Source of the DNA: CALMRE01 sp964412895
GTDB lineage: Bacteria; UBP6; UBA1177; JAKLFG01
DNA: 33,248 nt
Assembly: GCA_964412895.1 (NCBI GenBank)
Contig: CAYPQK010000025.1
Span: forward strand, 1-33,248
Reading direction: 5' to 3'
Positions 32,160 to 33,248 of the stretch are shown here, one piece after another. A model generated the notes under the pieces. The model searched no databases, was not told the origin of the DNA, and saw only the letters and a list, made by a program, of their open reading frames with translations. The translations under genes and the position numbers were made by a program. The stretch's first letter is position 1. Each line of letters starts with the position of its first letter.

Positions 32160-33248
32160 ATGAAACGCATTGTTTTGTCCGGGTTGTTCATCGCATTGTT
32201 CCTCATCGGCGCCTGTTCGTCCGATACGGCACGGACCCTTCCCGACGATATCGGGAATACCGATGACATCAACTTTGACGGGATCGTCCCGACCGACGAC
32301 ACCATCGACGGCGATGCCCTCCCCAAGGACGATTCCGCTGTTCCCGGCGACGCCGATGTTCCCCCGACCGAAGGCAATACCGACGCCGACGGCACGATAC
32401 CGCCCGACAGCGACATCCCGGTGAACCCCGATACCGACGGCGAACAACCCGACGACCAGAACCCGGACGGCATCGTTCCCGACGAGACGGGCGACGGCCT
32501 TCTGCCCGACGATGTATGGCCCGACGGCGAAGAGCCCGACCAGTCGATACCGGACGATATCATCCCCGACGACGCCCAGCCGGACGACGCCCAGCTGGAT
32601 GACACCCAGCCGGACGACGCCCAGCCAGATGACACCCAGCCCGACGATGCGCAACCCGACGATGCCCAGCCGGACGACGCACAACCGGACGACGCGCAAC
32701 CCGACAATGTCGACATAGACACCGAACTCCCCGACTCCCCGACCCCGATCTGCGATCCGTTCTTTGTCGTGGACTGCCCCTATACCGGCGATCCCGGCAC
32801 GCTCAATGTCGGTCCCTGTAAAGCGGGCACCAAGACCTGCGCCGCCGACGGCCTGAGTTGGAGCACCTGCACCGGCGAAGTGCTTCCTTCCAGCGATGTC
32901 TGCTCCGATTCGGTCGACAACGACTGCAACGGCGCGGTGAACGACGGATATCCCGAAGGCGCGTTCGGCTGCGCCTGCCTCCCCGGCGACTACGCTTCCT
33001 GCTATACCGGCCCGGGCGGCACCCTTAATGTCGGCATCTGCCACGCCGGATCGGCGCAGTGCAACGCGCAGGGTACCGGCTACGGCTCCTGCGCGGGCCA
33101 GCAGGTCCCCATCGCCGAGATCTGCGGTAACGGCGCGGACGACAACTGTAACGGCACGACCGACGACAACACCGACGCCGACGGCGACGGCTGGGGCGTC
33201 TGCGGCGGCGACTGCTGCGACAACACCTCCCAATGCGGCGATCCCGCC
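32160..33248 (+). CDS. Asp/Pro repeat lipoprotein with Cys-rich repeats (3'-truncated by window edge)
   Basis: 363 residues are visible and the frame runs off the window. The lipobox is LIGAC with Cys19. A very acidic Asp/Pro-rich tether (about 20-190) follows, including nine PDDAQ-type pentapeptides at 136-180. The C-terminal visible part has Cys-rich units of the type GTLNVGPCKAG ... VCSDSVDNDCNGAVNDG and EICGNGADDNCNG, ending in DADGDGWGVCGGDCCDN, as in myxococcal surface proteins; these Asp-rich loops may bind calcium. ATG at 32160 is preceded by GGGAGAAGG and a consensus promoter. The protein is probably held on the cell surface by its lipid anchor and tether. Function unknown. Full length cannot be given. 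Confidence 0.82.
   Translation, partial: MKRIVLSGLFIALFLIGACSSDTARTLPDDIGNTDDINFDGIVPTDDTIDGDALPKDDSAVPGDADVPPTEGNTDADGTIPPDSDIPVNPDTDGEQPDDQNPDGIVPDETGDGLLPDDVWPDGEEPDQSIPDDIIPDDAQPDDAQLDDTQPDDAQPDDTQPDDAQPDDAQPDDAQPDDAQPDNVDIDTELPDSPTPICDPFFVVDCPYTGDPGTLNVGPCKAGTKTCAADGLSWSTCTGEVLPSSDVCSDSVDNDCNGAVNDGYPEGAFGCACLPGDYASCYTGPGGTLNVGICHAGSAQCNAQGTGYGSCAGQQVPIAEICGNGADDNCNGTTDDNTDADGDGWGVCGGDCCDNTSQCGDPA
32565..32699 (+). repeat. Nine 15-bp tandem repeats encoding PDDAQ-type pentapeptides
   Basis: Nine consecutive 15-bp units encode PDDAQ, with LDDTQ as third and PDDTQ as fifth unit. They form part of the acidic tether of the lipoprotein at 32160. Codon changes between copies (GCC, GCG, GCA; CAG, CAA) show that they are not very recent duplicates. 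The unit length keeps the reading frame whatever the copy number. Confidence 0.9.

Overview
The window is a 33.2 kb, GC-rich, gene-dense chromosomal segment from a Gram-negative (diderm) bacterium. Six predicted lipoproteins, an Lgt-like enzyme, ExbD and TonB proteins, a soluble lytic transglycosylase and a periplasmic arylsulfotransferase-like protein all imply an outer membrane and periplasm. The mosaic lipoproteins (Asp/Pro-rich tethers, Cys-rich DNDCNG-type repeats, DUF1566/Lcl domains) are of the kind common in Myxococcota and other former Deltaproteobacteria. I therefore favour that broad group, with low certainty at any finer rank. No rRNA, tRNA, insertion sequence, CRISPR array or phage module was seen.

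Layout, left to right. (1) 1-684, minus: a class III nucleotidyl cyclase-like domain, cut by the window edge. (2) 685-1019: non-coding, with a structured stretch and a clear intrinsic terminator in front of fhs. (3) 1020-4203, plus: formate-tetrahydrofolate ligase and a POT-like MFS transporter. (4) 4179-5681, minus: a two-gene unit of a small lipoprotein and a SPASM-type radical SAM enzyme, which looks like a member of the little-studied rSAM/lipoprotein systems. (5) 5755-9568, minus: SpoIID/LytB-domain protein and lytic transglycosylase, overlapping, behind one good promoter. (6) 9656-14552, minus: glycogen phosphorylase and a large mosaic lipoprotein. (7) 14675-19415, plus: an apparent operon of response regulator, hybrid histidine kinase, REC-GGDEF diguanylate cyclase, ExbD and TonB. 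(8) 19419-29901, minus: a long run of close or overlapping genes: arylsulfotransferase-like lipoprotein, Lgt-like protein, GlyS, a low-GC small membrane protein, a truncated GNAT gene, a lipoprotein, an AAA_14/DUF4143 ATPase, a small conserved membrane protein and a membrane-embedded spermidine-synthase-like protein. (9) 30063-33248, plus: a CBM9-like lipoprotein, a secreted coiled-coil protein, and a repeat-rich lipoprotein cut by the right edge.

The main theme is the cell envelope: lipoprotein export and modification, peptidoglycan cleavage, TonB energisation and envelope sensing, with housekeeping genes (fhs, glyS, glgP) interspersed. The strongest candidate for an under-described system is the radical SAM/lipoprotein pair at 4179-5681. 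Secondary points of interest are the structured leader of fhs, and a 28-bp repeat that brackets the AAA_14/lipoprotein segment beside a truncated GNAT gene. Promoters, structures and start codons were judged by eye.
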